64,000 bases of DNA from Cupriavidus pampae (GTDB lineage Bacteria; Pseudomonadota; Gammaproteobacteria; Burkholderiales; Burkholderiaceae), in NCBI RefSeq assembly GCF_914271485.1, contig NZ_CAJZAG010000003.1, forward strand, positions 248,001-312,000. Reading direction: 5' to 3'. The translations under genes and the position numbers were made by a program. Positions 26,701-35,138 of this stretch are shown one piece after another. Under the pieces are notes generated by a model. It saw nothing but the letters and a program-made list of their open reading frames with translations, ran no database searches and was not told the DNA's origin. How positions within the stretch are numbered: the first letter of the stretch is position 1; each line of letters opens with the position of its first letter.

Positions 26701-29700
26701 TGTGCTGCCGCTCGAGCGCGTTTCGTGGACGTCGTTGACGGCCTTGAAGTGCATGTCCCTGGCGTCGAGTTTCATATTGCCGCCGGAGGCCAGCTGCGAG
26801 CCCTCAAGCGTCAGGCCATTGGTGGCCTTGACGTTGAGATCGCCGCCCGCGCTGATTGCCGAACCGTGATGCCTGGTATCGAGCGACGACGTAGTGGTCG
26901 TACTGTGCCGCACGAGGGCGACGCGATTCTCCGAGTCGGCCGATGCGACGGCCGACGCTTTCGCGGTTCCATGGGCATTGCCGTTGCCCGCATACCCATC
27001 GGCACCGGCCTTCGCATAGACGCCGGCCTTGTTGTTGCTGCTGGCCATCAGGCCGACTTTGGTGGTGGTGCTGGTCGTGTTCGAGGTCTTCTTGTCCTCG
27101 GTCGCGAGCAGGTTCACGTTCCGCGCGTTGACGATGGCGTTGCCACCGGCCTTGATCTTCGAGCCCTGCAGATTGACGTCCTGCGAAGCATTGATCGTTA
27201 CGTCGCCGCCAAAGTTCACGTTCGAGCGCACATGCCGCAGGTCGGTCGTATCGGTCTGCGTCCTGGTGGTGCTGCCGAACACCAGGTCCGCCGAGCCGTT
27301 GCCCTTGACCTCGGCCGACGCCCCTGCCGCTGCCGCTCCTCTGGCGCGGCCTGATGTGGACGATGCCGATGCGTCCGCGCTCGCCGAGGTGTCGCCGCCC
27401 GCGCTGACCTGCAGAATGCCGCTGCGCTCGGTCGTGGTTCGCGTCTCGTCGTAATTGCGCCCGGCCAGCACGTTCACGTTGGTCGCGTTGATCGTGCCCT
27501 TGCCCTTGACGACGACGTCCGAGCCCTGGACCGTGACATCGTTCTTCGCGGTGACGTTGGCATTGCCGCCCACCTGCAGATCGCTGCCAACGTTGCGCAC
27601 CGAGGTCGAATCGGAGGTCACCTTGGTCGAACCGTACACCGAGTTGTTCTGGCCGAAGCCGCTCGAGATGTTGGTCGTATGCGTGGTCGTGGTGTTCTCA
27701 CGCGCCACGATACTGACGTTGTTACCGGCGTTCAAGTCGGCGTTGCGGCCCACCTTCGCATCGGTACCGGCCAGCGTAATGTCGTTGCCGGCCTGCGCGG
27801 ACAGATTGCCGCCCACGGTCAGCCCCGACTTCACCTGTTCCACGGTGGTCGTCGTGGTCGTCGTGGTGCCCTTTCCGCGGTTGGTGCCCGTCGTCGAGGT
27901 GTTCTTGTTCTCGATGGTGTCGAACGTGATGTTGTTGCCGGCCTTCAGCGACGCATCGGTGCCGGCCGTCATGGTGGCGCCGAGGTTCGTGATGTCCTTC
28001 TTCGCGTCGAGCGCCAGCGTGCCGGTGGACTGGATCGAGCCAGTCTGGCCGACCGTGGTCTGCTGGAACAGGTCGGTGGTGCCGTTGCTGGTGCTGAAGG
28101 TCTTGTTGACGATGCTGCCTGCGGTCGACTTCAGGCTGACGTTACCGCCCTTGATCACGCCGGACGTGTTGGCGATATCGCCAGCAGATCTCGCCACCAG
28201 GGACTTGCCGCCGACGATGGTGCCGCCCATGTTGGTCAGCGACGTCAGGTTCAGGTTGGCATCCTGCGCGGAAATCACCGCTCCCAAGCTGACGGCCGCC
28301 TTGGTGCTCTGCGACAGGTACACCACCGGTGCGAGCACAGTCCTGCCGTCGACGACGGTCTGCACCATCCACACGATGTCCTGCTTCAGGTTGGCCTGCT
28401 GCTCGGGCGTGAGTGCCTTGCCGAGTTCGAGGCCGAGGCTCTTGGTCTGCGCCGACGCGTTGTCGAACAGGCCCTGCATCTGCGCATCGGCGTTGCGGTA
28501 CCTCCCCAGCATCACGTTACCGGTCTGGGCGATCAGCTGTTGCTTGACCAGGTAGTTCTCGTAGCTGGCATCGCCAAGGCGCAGACTGATCTCGTCGGCG
28601 CTGTAGCCAAGCATCTTCGTGAGGTAGTCCGACCCGTAGGTGGCGGTGCCATCCATATAGAGCGGATTGGTCTCCACGAGGTACTTCGCGGCCGGGTCGC
28701 GGGCGACTACGAAAAGGCCGCTGGGACTGATTGGCAACGGCATACTGATGCCGCCGAACGACGTACCGTTGACGCCATGGGCCGCGTTGCCGGTTGTCGC
28801 GCCATTGAGCGACGTGCTACCAACGCGCACCGTGTTGCTGTCGAGCACGGTTCCGATGGTGTTCGGTCTGGTTGTGCCTTCCTTCACCGAATTGACATCG
28901 GTGGTCACGGCGCCTTTGTTGGACAGCGCAATGCCGCTGGCCGTCAGAGTCTGAGTGTGGATACCTGCGTTGAGCTGCTTGTGCTCGCGATAGACGTACG
29001 AGTCGTTGTAGCCCTTGCGGTAGCCGCACATGGCATCGTCGAACCTTCCTTTGCACAGTTTGTCCGTGTAAAACTTTGCCGGGCCGAGCGCAATGTACTT
29101 GGTGTGGAGCGTGTAGTAGCGCGTGTAATCCCGGGCCTGCAGTGCAAGGCTATCGTTGGCAAACGTTGCATCGCCACCGAGCCTGAAGCCGTTGCCCGCA
29201 TCGTCGCGGATGCCGAAGTCGCGCAACGCATTCGCGTGCTGCGTACTATCGAACGAGAAGCCCTGTAGCGCGACGCTGTTGCCACCGTAGATCGTGCCAC
29301 CGAGATTGCTGCCGGTGTGGAATGTCAGCCTGAGGTTCGTCGTAGCGAGAATCTGCGGCGAATATCTGGGCGCGACGTCGTCCTTGTATCGCTGATACTC
29401 GGTCCACGTCGACTTATAGTCCTTGAAGACTTCCAGATTGCCATCGGCACCGCCGTCGTTGTACTCGCGCTGCTTGACCGTGGTGGTGTCGCCCTTGGTC
29501 CAGTAACGCGTGTCGCCACCGGCCACTTCGTTGCGGATCGTGTTGGCGACGATATCGATGCTGCCATCGCTGACGATATCGCGGTTATTGACCGCGGTGT
29601 TCGCGCGCAGCGTCATGGCGCCGACCGCGTTGATCGTGCTGGAGTTGGTCAGCGTGCCGTTGGCCGTGACCGACAGGTTGCGGCCCGCATAGATCGCGCC

Positions 29701-32085
29701 GTTGTTAACGAGGTTGCCCGCGCCCGCGCTGGGGCCGCTGGCCAGCGTCAGCGTGCCCGCGTTTGCCTTCACCGTGACGTCGCCGAGCGCTGCAATGCCG
29801 CCCGTGCCGCTGATCGTGATGTTCGGTGCGGTGACGTTAAGCGCGTCGCGCGAGTACAGCAGGCCATCGTTGGTCAGGTCGTTGCGCACCGTGATATTGC
29901 CTGTGCCGCCGCCGCCCATCACGTCTATCGCGGCCATCACGCGCGCGGTGCTGGTGTTATCACCGCCGAGGGTCAGCGTAGCCGCGTCGAGGTCGAGATT
30001 GCCGGCCGACGACAGCACCGCGTCCTTGTTCAGCGTGACCGTGTTCATATCGATATCGACGGTGCCACCGCTGACGGTCTTGCCCGACCCGATCGACAGC
30101 GTCGAATTGCCGGTGCCCTGCTGTACCGACAGCTTGCCAACCGCCTGTACGATGCCGTTCAGCGCCGCCGTGTAGTTGTTGGCTCCGCGCGCACCGATAT
30201 TGAGGGCACCATTGCTGAGCAGGCTGCCGGTGGTGTTGAGCCCGCCCGCGCCAGCTGCCAGCGACAGATTGCCAACCGATTGCAGCGTGCCCTTGTTGAT
30301 GATCTGATTGGCGGTGACCGTGCCGCCGCCACCCGATGTGGCGGCCAGCGTGGTCACGCCACCTGTGTCGTTGAGGAAGGTGCCGGTCAGCGTAATGATG
30401 CCGTTGGCGTTCGCTTGCCGCGACAGCAGCATCGCGCCGGCGTTGTCGAGGCTGCTGGCATCGATCCTGCTGCCAGCGTCGGCCTGCACCCGGCCCGTCG
30501 TCGTATTGCGGATGGCCGCGGCCTTGAGCGCGAGGTCGCGCTCGGCCAGCAGGTTGCCGCTATTGATCAAGGCCTGTGTCCCGGTGCCATTGCGATCGGC
30601 GATATCGAGCGTGGTGGCGGCGTGCACCGTGCCGCTATTGTCGATGGCGCCATCGACGCGCAGCGTCGCGGCGCCCTTGCCAGCGGTGATGGAGCCAGCG
30701 TTGTCGAGTCCCCGCGCGGCGGTCAGCACGACATTGCCGCCGAGGCTTGCAATCCCTTGCGCTGCATCATTCGCCACTGCGAGCTTGCCAACGGTCGTCA
30801 GCAGCAAATCCCCGCTGGCCAACAGTGCCGCCGAGCCGAGATTCATGTCGCCCGAGGTCGTGCTGGCTTCGAGCCTGCCCGACGACTGGAAACGCGTGCC
30901 AGCCCCGGTCGCGATCGCACCGAACCGTCCCCGCCAGTTGCCTGCCGCCAAGATGACACTGGCATTCAGCCCGGCACCACCCGTCGCGGTCAGCGACGTG
31001 TCGCGGCCTGACGACAGCGAGGCATTGCTCAGCGCCAGCGCCGTGGCTTCGTTGCTGGTGCTGGCCACCAGCACATCGCGCTGCGCGGAGATGCGATTCT
31101 GCAGTTCGATGCGGCCCGCAGCCGACAGCGTGAAGTCATCGGCGGAGGCCGCGGCATCGCCGAGCATGCGCACGCCGACACCGGCTTCAGTGGCGGTCAG
31201 ACGAATGCGGTTGGCGTACATGCCGCCCAGCGCGGTACTGTCGATCGCATACGCAGGTGTGGTGCCGGCACCGGGCACGGCACCGGTGACCGAACGGCTG
31301 ACGTAGTCATAGCGATTGGCGCCGGCCGTGATCGACAGATCCTGCGCGTTGATCGTGCCGTCGAGCTTCACGGTGCGCGCCACCAGATCGAGCATCTGCT
31401 GCGCGGTGGCATTGAGGCCGCTGCCATTGATCAGGATATCGCCCTGATTGACGGTAAAGCCGCCGAGAGAGCCGTTCGCGTTCAGATACGGCACACCGGT
31501 CGTCAGCGTGACGCGATCGGTATTGATAAAGCCGCAGCCCGAACACGTGATGCCATACGGGTTGGCCAGAATCACGTCGGCGCGGCCGCCGAGCACTTCG
31601 GTAAAGCCGGCCAGCGTACTGCGGTTGTTCGACACCACTTCATTGAGAATCACCCTGGCGGCGTTCGTCATATTGAAGTTCGCGGTGACCTGCCCCGCCA
31701 GTTGCGACTGGTAGGCGATCTGCGCGGACGTGGTGTTGTTCAGCACCAGGCCCTTGTCGTTGACGTTGTAGCTGTTGTACCGGTTGTGCGAGAGCCCCGC
31801 CGCGTTGGCGGTATCGATATTGACGACGGTGGTGCCGTTGGGCGCCACGTAGGTGTTGGTCTTGCCGCTGGCGACCGCGACCGATTGGGCGAGTACGGTC
31901 TGCGGTATCGCCATGGCCGCGCCGCCCAGCAGGCCGCCTGCCAAGGATGCACGAAACAGCGCTCGCGCATACCGACGCTTGCCGTCACGCGTGCTCTTGG
32001 CCTTGCCGTGGCCGCGCGCCGTTTCCGCAACTGCCGTCCACGTGGCCGTGGCCGCGTTCCAGATGACTCGATAGAAATGGTTCAT
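23455..32085 (-). CDS. giant two-partner-secretion exoprotein (TpsA/FhaB/CdiA-like) with multi-domain toxin-like tail
   Basis: This 2876-residue secreted protein starts with an extended signal peptide (M-N-H-F-Y-R-V-I-W-N to V-L-A-Q near residue 67). The TPS haemagglutination domain follows (about 75-330, with N-P-Y-G-I-T-C-S-G-C-G-F at 175-186), then FHA-1-type repeats. A non-repetitive Tyr-rich segment with two cysteines at about 855-1045 is a candidate receptor-binding region. A Y-L-V-E-T-N-P-L-Y-containing module (about 1080-1260) and Thr/Ser/Gly-rich FHA-2 repeats run to about 2300. The tail holds an ADP-ribosyltransferase-like module (R2514, S2540-T-S, E2580-S-E2582), a C80-protease-like module (H2690, C2729) and a small terminal module. 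No V-E-N-N motif is present. It lies 11 bases after its TpsB gene, and no gene follows before ppc, so no CdiI-like immunity gene exists at this locus. Confidence 0.93.
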   Translation of the reverse strand: MNHFYRVIWNAATATWTAVAETARGHGKAKSTRDGKRRYARALFRASLAGGLLGGAAMAIPQTVLAQSVAVASGKTNTYVAPNGTTVVNIDTANAAGLSHNRYNSYNVNDKGLVLNNTTSAQIAYQSQLAGQVTANFNMTNAARVILNEVVSNNRSTLAGFTEVLGGRADVILANPYGITCSGCGFINTDRVTLTTGVPYLNANGSLGGFTVNQGDILINGSGLNATAQQMLDLVARTVKLDGTINAQDLSITAGANRYDYVSRSVTGAVPGAGTTPAYAIDSTALGGMYANRIRLTATEAGVGVRMLGDAAASADDFTLSAAGRIELQNRISAQRDVLVASTSNEATALALSNASLSSGRDTSLTATGGAGLNASVILAAGNWRGRFGAIATGAGTRFQSSGRLEASTTSGDMNLGSAALLASGDLLLTTVGKLAVANDAAQGIASLGGNVVLTAARGLDNAGSITAGKGAATLRVDGAIDNSGTVHAATTLDIADRNGTGTQALINSGNLLAERDLALKAAAIRNTTTGRVQADAGSRIDASSLDNAGAMLLSRQANANGIITLTGTFLNDTGGVTTLAATSGGGGTVTANQIINKGTLQSVGNLSLAAGAGGLNTTGSLLSNGALNIGARGANNYTAALNGIVQAVGKLSVQQGTGNSTLSIGSGKTVSGGTVDIDMNTVTLNKDAVLSSAGNLDLDAATLTLGGDNTSTARVMAAIDVMGGGGTGNITVRNDLTNDGLLYSRDALNVTAPNITISGTGGIAALGDVTVKANAGTLTLASGPSAGAGNLVNNGAIYAGRNLSVTANGTLTNSSTINAVGAMTLRANTAVNNRDIVSDGSIDIVANTIRNEVAGGDTRYWTKGDTTTVKQREYNDGGADGNLEVFKDYKSTWTEYQRYKDDVAPRYSPQILATTNLRLTFHTGSNLGGTIYGGNSVALQGFSFDSTQHANALRDFGIRDDAGNGFRLGGDATFANDSLALQARDYTRYYTLHTKYIALGPAKFYTDKLCKGRFDDAMCGYRKGYNDSYVYREHKQLNAGIHTQTLTASGIALSNKGAVTTDVNSVKEGTTRPNTIGTVLDSNTVRVGSTSLNGATTGNAAHGVNGTSFGGISMPLPISPSGLFVVARDPAAKYLVETNPLYMDGTATYGSDYLTKMLGYSADEISLRLGDASYENYLVKQQLIAQTGNVMLGRYRNADAQMQGLFDNASAQTKSLGLELGKALTPEQQANLKQDIVWMVQTVVDGRTVLAPVVYLSQSTKAAVSLGAVISAQDANLNLTSLTNMGGTIVGGKSLVARSAGDIANTSGVIKGGNVSLKSTAGSIVNKTFSTSNGTTDLFQQTTVGQTGSIQSTGTLALDAKKDITNLGATMTAGTDASLKAGNNITFDTIENKNTSTTGTNRGKGTTTTTTTTVEQVKSGLTVGGNLSAQAGNDITLAGTDAKVGRNADLNAGNNVSIVARENTTTTHTTNISSGFGQNNSVYGSTKVTSDSTSVRNVGSDLQVGGNANVTAKNDVTVQGSDVVVKGKGTINATNVNVLAGRNYDETRTTTERSGILQVSAGGDTSASADASASSTSGRARGAAAAGASAEVKGNGSADLVFGSTTRTQTDTTDLRHVRSNVNFGGDVTINASQDVNLQGSKIKAGGNAIVNARNVNLLATEDKKTSNTTSTTTKVGLMASSNNKAGVYAKAGADGYAGNGNAHGTAKASAVASADSENRVALVRHSTTTTSSLDTRHHGSAISAGGDLNVKATNGLTLEGSQLASGGNMKLDARDMHFKAVNDVHETRSSGSTTTAGLYLKGNATASATADAAVGLGAQLSASAEATARADAGLYGSNTRTSNVDGSTTAVTSGISAGGNIKRTATNSIKDVGTQISAGGGLTQSAQTITSEATANTTYSSSRSTTHTARLGVYAEATAGVTANAAAGPGAVTPPPPPVAEIAGGITASYQRNDASKTSNTSDVVVSNIKVGGSVTSTSVNATTLEGTKIDAGKNVTLNAGSLDYRAAASTASNTSDGTYANGKLDINLVNIGGAAAIDYRGDKSSDSSSTAVAGGINAGGKLSVNVKSDARFEGTNLAAGEGASLTSGGKLTFDAARNTSSSSSQGVDVNAGVSTYGVKPGGNVSVTVSTTSESRDTEVAGSIGGGKGPLTIRSGGDATFTGTALSSGGEVAVDAGGNLTFNAARDKRTSQTVTVDAGATVLSSQGLGSARAGGGNQSSQSDTASAASIKSGDNIKLTAGGNLLLEGTRRDANGVVTIAAGGTLTEKEAVSTSSETDFRMLALPAAGSGGKPRGMRGGANTSRADSGAGASTRAPGKASGGSQPVVSGTQGAIKIGANGSKIKTTAGDADALGKPEGTVSSQVANGLLFQGLRTSAGTTQGAGDRSGVNLTDGGRPSAETAEHRRIIGAMALHQPPVTPQARQAANREANRNAAELMQRGIEAAQKTPGAPMLTDGDRRVIKQYVRSPKPFNAPFMPKQAQGSESPVDPSRVTELNSALAKLPNTTEVTYRGVITPKQIWGTKIQPGDVVVSTPFTSTSMSLNVAKDFSSAGNPGHQSVFRILGQTGKNIAGMGLNESEVLFQPGTRFDVQTFKKEGNTTYVLLSENTRRAEPSGPPDKNIFTGAPDYKRRVVVQAGNDPVTAKAAQALADKYYGTELLKVGPQGSLEGAGSFAQPVGSVKVSVVGHGDNAGGGRLGGKTAAEVAALATLAAGGADNLKKLSLVGCNTACMRDDVAAQLSAAALQPSVSGQQGPIRVGDDGRKVKSQLTDKEALGKPGESWASSGWKSSTQNAQDHWQKHKQEFPQYNRWFEYAAGAQKFTSNPPSGTQTKPNGTGGSSYYNPNSNVFAATNSRGQTMTMFKPSGGGAYWAKQ
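23740..23844 (-). repeat. linker copy 2 in exoprotein tail
   Basis: Residues 2748-2782 begin Q-P-S-V-S-G-Q-Q-G-P and contain E-A-L-G-K-P. This copy separates the C80-like module from the last, about 90-residue, module. It matches copy 1 at 18 of 33 positions. Confidence 0.8.
23870..24200 (-). other. C80-like cysteine peptidase module
   Basis: Residues about 2629-2739. R-R-V-V-V-Q-A-G begins the module, V-S-V-V-G-H-G-D holds His 2690, a G-K-T-A-A-E-V-A-A-L helix follows, and L-S-L-V-G-C-N-T-A holds Cys 2729. This order and a His-Cys spacing of 39 are like the autoprocessing cysteine protease domains of MARTX and large clostridial toxins (peptidase family C80). Confidence 0.7.
24277..24726 (-). 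other. ADP-ribosyltransferase-like module (R-S-E class)
   Basis: Residues about 2454-2603. V-T-Y-R-G-V holds the NAD-contacting arginine R2514, P-F-T-S-T-S-M-S holds the S-T-S strand (2540-2542), and N-E-S-E-V-L-F-Q-P-G-T-R-F holds an E-x-E pair (E2580, E2582). The order and spacing match arginine-directed mono-ADP-ribosyltransferase toxins (ADPrib_exo_Tox/VIP2 type). A helical segment just upstream (R-V-I-K-Q-Y-V-R) fits the usual N-terminal part of the fold. Confidence 0.8.
25006..25110 (-). repeat. linker copy 1 in exoprotein tail
   Basis: Residues 2326-2360 begin Q-P-V-V-S-G-T-Q-G-A and end D-A-L-G-K-P-E-G. Eighteen of the first 33 positions match linker copy 2 at 23740-23844. This copy lies at the boundary between the FHA-2 repeats and the ADP-ribosyltransferase-like module. 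Confidence 0.8.
28951..29523 (-). other. non-repetitive Tyr-rich segment, candidate receptor-binding region
   Basis: Residues about 855-1045 break the FHA repeat pattern. They are rich in Tyr, Asp, Lys and Trp and contain two cysteines eight positions apart (C-K-G-R-F-D-D-A-M-C). The DNA here is also more AT-rich than the flanking repeats. In CdiA proteins the receptor-binding domain lies at the corresponding place, between FHA-1 and the conserved module before FHA-2. The assignment rests on position only. Confidence 0.45.
31100..31863 (-). other. TPS (haemagglutination activity) secretion domain of the exoprotein
   Basis: Residues about 75-329 form the N-terminal beta-helix that TpsB recognises during export. 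The N-P-Y-G-I and C-x-x-C-G-F motifs at 175-186 and the preceding G-x-A-D-V-I-L-A-N strand are typical. Boundaries are approximate. Confidence 0.8.
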
Positions 32086-32096
32086 GGCGGGTGACC

Positions 32097-33848
32097 TCAG
32101 ATCGATGCGGACAGTCGCAGGCTGAACAGCGTGCCTTCGCGAAATTGAGAAGACGGTGCGCGGATGGCGCGCGCGGCAAAGGCGTCGATGGCCACGGTCT
32201 TCCAGAACAGGCCGATGCCGAGCGTGGCGCCCGACAGCGAACCCGACGGCACACCGGCCGCGCGGTTGGTGACATTGCCCCAGTCGAAACCTGCGTAGAC
32301 GCGTCCGGCCAGCGTGCCCGCCGGGTTACCAAACATCGCCGTGGAGACCTGCCATGGCAGGCCCAGCTCGTTGCGCACGAAGTAGCCGTTGTCGCCGGCC
32401 AGCGTGTAGCTCTGGAAGCCGCGCACGGACGACGGGCCGCCAATCAGGATCTGCTGCGTGCCGTACAGCGTGTCGTTGGCGGCCTGCCCGCTCAACTGCG
32501 TGGAGAAGGTCAGCGGTGTGCCCGCGAGCTCGAAGCGACGGTTGTAGCCGAGGTCCAGCGTGAACTTGTTGAACTGCGCGTGCGGCAGGTCGCGCGGCAG
32601 ATCGGAGGGATCGTGCAGCGAACCGAGCAGGTTCAGGCCCTGCACCATCGCCAGACGGCCGTTGAAGATGCCGCCGTAGACCTGCGTGAACGCGTTGACG
32701 CCCACATCGAGGAACGTCAGCGTGCGGCTGCTGACCTGCAGGAGTTCACCGCCGAGCCAGTTCTTGCTCTGCTGCGTGGTCAGCCGCGCGGAGAACGCGA
32801 CGCGGCTGGTCTGGTTGCGGAACACCACGCGATCGGCGCCCAGGCTCCACGTATCCATCTTGCCGGTGGCCTTGAGCGCAAGACCGCTCGGCAGACCCAG
32901 CGTGTTCGTGTAGTTGCTCTGGCTGTAGTCGACCGTAAAGGTGTTGTAGCCGAATGGCAGCTGGGCGTGCACGGCCGTGGAGTCGGACTTGTGGCCGCCA
33001 TTGGCCGGGAACACCGACTGCCGGCGTGTCACCGCGAACAGTTCGTTCAGGCCCAGCAGGCTGTCCAGCGTGACCGTGGCCGACGCGGCGTTGCGGCCGG
33101 TGGCATCGGTGCCAAGGTTGTCGTACGAACCGAACAGATGCACCGGGAACGATGCGTCGTTCTGCACCGCCACGACGCTCTGGCCCGGCGTACTGCCCGG
33201 GCGCAGGTCCAGCCGGGCGTTGTTGGAGCTCAGCAGATTGAGCTGATCGATGCCCTGCTCCAGATCGCGCAGATTCAGCGCGTCGCCAGGATTGCCGGGG
33301 AACGCGCCACTCGGCCAGATCGAGCCCTTCTTGCCGCCAGCCGGTCCGCTTTCGATCTCGTACCGTTCGATGCGGCCTTCCACTACGGTAATCACGAGCT
33401 TGCCGGTGCGCAGGTCCTGCGCTGGCAAATAGGCACGCGTGGTGATATAGCCGCGATCGATAAAGCTTTTGGTCAGCTGCGCGAGGATGGCTTCGATATC
33501 GGTGGCGGCGAGGCAGCGGCCAGCGAAATCGCGCGTGATATCGGCGCGCAGGAAGTCGGGCACGCGCTGCGTGTCGCCAGTGATCTCGATCGTGCGGATA
33601 TCGCGACAAGCCACGCCGATATCGGGCACCTGCACCTGCGGCTTGACGGTATTGAGGTCCGTGCCACCTGGGGGCGGCAACGCGCGCAGCGCGCGCTCCT
33701 GATCCTCGCGCAGGCGGTCACGCTGCTGGCTCTCGACGTTCTGGTTCTGGCGCTCGAACACGGCGCCCGGCGTGGTTCGTGCCAGTGCACTGGCATGGCA
33801 AAGCGCGAGTGCGGCGATCCACAACCGCGGACGGCAATATCGAGTCAT
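32097..33848 (-). CDS. TpsB outer-membrane transporter (ShlB/FhaC/CdiB family)
   Basis: The 583-residue protein exports the adjacent TpsA across the outer membrane. After a short signal peptide (cleavage near residue 23) it has an N-terminal helix/linker region rich in Gln and Arg, POTRA domains (about 70-220), and a beta-barrel. The barrel contains the lid-lock motif G-P-S-S-V-R-G-F-Q-S (R476). The N-terminal region matches FhaC-like plug helices. It is the first gene of a two-gene operon with the exoprotein 11 bases downstream, the tpsB-tpsA order typical of CDI and haemolysin-type loci. The upstream spacer is unusually AT-rich. Confidence 0.93.
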   Translation of the reverse strand: MTRYCRPRLWIAALALCHASALARTTPGAVFERQNQNVESQQRDRLREDQERALRALPPPGGTDLNTVKPQVQVPDIGVACRDIRTIEITGDTQRVPDFLRADITRDFAGRCLAATDIEAILAQLTKSFIDRGYITTRAYLPAQDLRTGKLVITVVEGRIERYEIESGPAGGKKGSIWPSGAFPGNPGDALNLRDLEQGIDQLNLLSSNNARLDLRPGSTPGQSVVAVQNDASFPVHLFGSYDNLGTDATGRNAASATVTLDSLLGLNELFAVTRRQSVFPANGGHKSDSTAVHAQLPFGYNTFTVDYSQSNYTNTLGLPSGLALKATGKMDTWSLGADRVVFRNQTSRVAFSARLTTQQSKNWLGGELLQVSSRTLTFLDVGVNAFTQVYGGIFNGRLAMVQGLNLLGSLHDPSDLPRDLPHAQFNKFTLDLGYNRRFELAGTPLTFSTQLSGQAANDTLYGTQQILIGGPSSVRGFQSYTLAGDNGYFVRNELGLPWQVSTAMFGNPAGTLAGRVYAGFDWGNVTNRAAGVPSGSLSGATLGIGLFWKTVAIDAFAARAIRAPSSQFREGTLFSLRLSASI

Positions 33849-33994
33849 ACGCGAGCTCCAGGCGCCGGATTGGCGATGAGCTCACGATATGCCTCTGCAT
33901 CTTCTGCTTACCCGTTGCTTTATTAATCTTGATTCAATCAATACTCCTTTTAATTGGAAACAATAATCGCAGTCATAAAGCAAAGCTAATGCGC
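33849..33994. promoter_or_regulatory. AT-rich leader and probable promoter of the tpsB-tpsA operon
   Basis: The stretch around 33890-34000 drops sharply in GC content, with TATTAATC, TTTTAATTGG and CAATAATC, in contrast to the surrounding DNA. It lies upstream of tpsB on the minus strand and downstream of the cytochrome gene. AT-rich leaders like this are often bound by H-NS-type silencers. I could not place a single clear -35/-10 pair. Confidence 0.5.
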
Positions 33995-34888
33995 TTATTT
34001 CAGGCTGCGCAGATAAAGAAATAGCGCATCGAGGTCGGTGTCGTTCATGTGCGCGAACGAGGCGAACGGCATCACGCGGCTCACGTCCGTGCCGTCGGGT
34101 CGCTTTCCGGTGCGCATCATCGTGACGAAACGCGCGGCGTCGTCGTACGGTTGCATCGCGCGCGAGTCCGCGTGCAGGTCGGCCGCGTTCGGCCAGTCGG
34201 GCGGGGCGCCCGGAATCTTGCCGCCCTTCAGACTGGCGCCGTGGCAGCCTATGCAGGCGTTGGCCACATAGGCGCCGTACGTGACGGTCGGGGCCACGAC
34301 GACGGCAGGCGCCGGCGGCAGTGACTGGTCGATCTTCTCGGCGGCGTCCTTGATCACGCCAGCGCCGTACAGACCGCGTATGAACCACGGCATCGACACC
34401 TCGCCAGACTGCGCGCCGCCGGGGGTGGGCGGCAGGCTGCGCAGATAGGCGACCAGTGCCGCGAAGTCTTCGTTGGACAGGCGGTTGTAGTCCTCGCTCG
34501 GCATGACCAGCAGCGGACGGCCTGTCGATGCCACACCGTGGCGGATGGCCAGATCCCAGTTCTCCGGCCGGTAGGCCGCGATCACTGGGTTGGCGGAAGT
34601 CAGGTCCGGAGAGCGCACGCGGAACCCATTGGGCTCGTCGAACACGACCTTGCCGGCACCGTTGGCGCCGTGGCACTCCATGCAACCGCGCGACAGGTAG
34701 AGATACTTGCCGTGCGCGATCGAGGCCGCATCGTCGAGGTACCCAACAGGCTGCAGATCCGGCACCTTGACCGTGCGCTGCATTTTCTGGCCGCCCCAGT
34801 ACCAGGTACCCCCGACCGACACCACGACGACCAGAACGAACGTGGCAAGTGCGGCGGACGCAATGCGGAAGAAGCGCGCGATATCCAT
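33995..34888 (-). CDS. membrane-anchored diheme cytochrome c
   Basis: The 297-residue protein has an uncleaved-looking N-terminal membrane helix (about residues 8-30) and two class I cytochrome c domains with heme motifs C-M-E-C-H (C69-H73) and C-I-G-C-H (C212-H216). Each is followed by plausible axial methionine segments (V-M-P-S-E-D and V-M-P-F-A-S). Such proteins carry electrons in the periplasm, for example as subunits of dehydrogenases or to a terminal oxidase. No dehydrogenase gene is adjacent, so its partner is unknown. It is oriented with tpsB, but a 146-base AT-rich spacer separates them, so they are probably independent. Confidence 0.88.
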   Translation of the reverse strand: MDIARFFRIASAALATFVLVVVVSVGGTWYWGGQKMQRTVKVPDLQPVGYLDDAASIAHGKYLYLSRGCMECHGANGAGKVVFDEPNGFRVRSPDLTSANPVIAAYRPENWDLAIRHGVASTGRPLLVMPSEDYNRLSNEDFAALVAYLRSLPPTPGGAQSGEVSMPWFIRGLYGAGVIKDAAEKIDQSLPPAPAVVVAPTVTYGAYVANACIGCHGASLKGGKIPGAPPDWPNAADLHADSRAMQPYDDAARFVTMMRTGKRPDGTDVSRVMPFASFAHMNDTDLDALFLYLRSLK

Positions 34889-35138
34889 GGGGAGCCCTTT
34901 CTTTTTCTTGGTGTGCCGCCGATTCCAACGGGACGTGCACTTGCGATCTGTGCGCGATGGTACAGACTTCGCGGCGCACGCAGCCCGCGCTTTTTTCGGG
35001 TCCGCACGCTTTGCGGCGCGTGCGCCCTACCAAAATTCCGCTAAAGACGCCAGCCCCAACAGGGGACGCTCGACCCGCCTATCTCCGGCCTCAAACAGGC
35101 GTTGGCACCCTTACAGTGCGGTCTAGCCTCGGAAACGT
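34889..35138. promoter_or_regulatory. divergent spacer between cytochrome c and cyclic-di-GMP gene
   Basis: These 250 bases separate divergent genes and hold no supported coding sequence. A run of C/T precedes the cytochrome start on its own strand. No palindromic operator was found. Confidence 0.3.

Noticed and set aside
25600..30700. Recurring short motifs resembling an array of repeats
   Set aside because: They are coding FHA repeats of the exoprotein with variable spacing, not a CRISPR array; no cas genes are present.
24634..31011. Several long plus-strand frames opposite the exoprotein gene
   Set aside because: They arise from the repetitive, stop-poor FHA repeat DNA; products are Arg/Ala-rich or Val/Thr-rich without recognisable folds.
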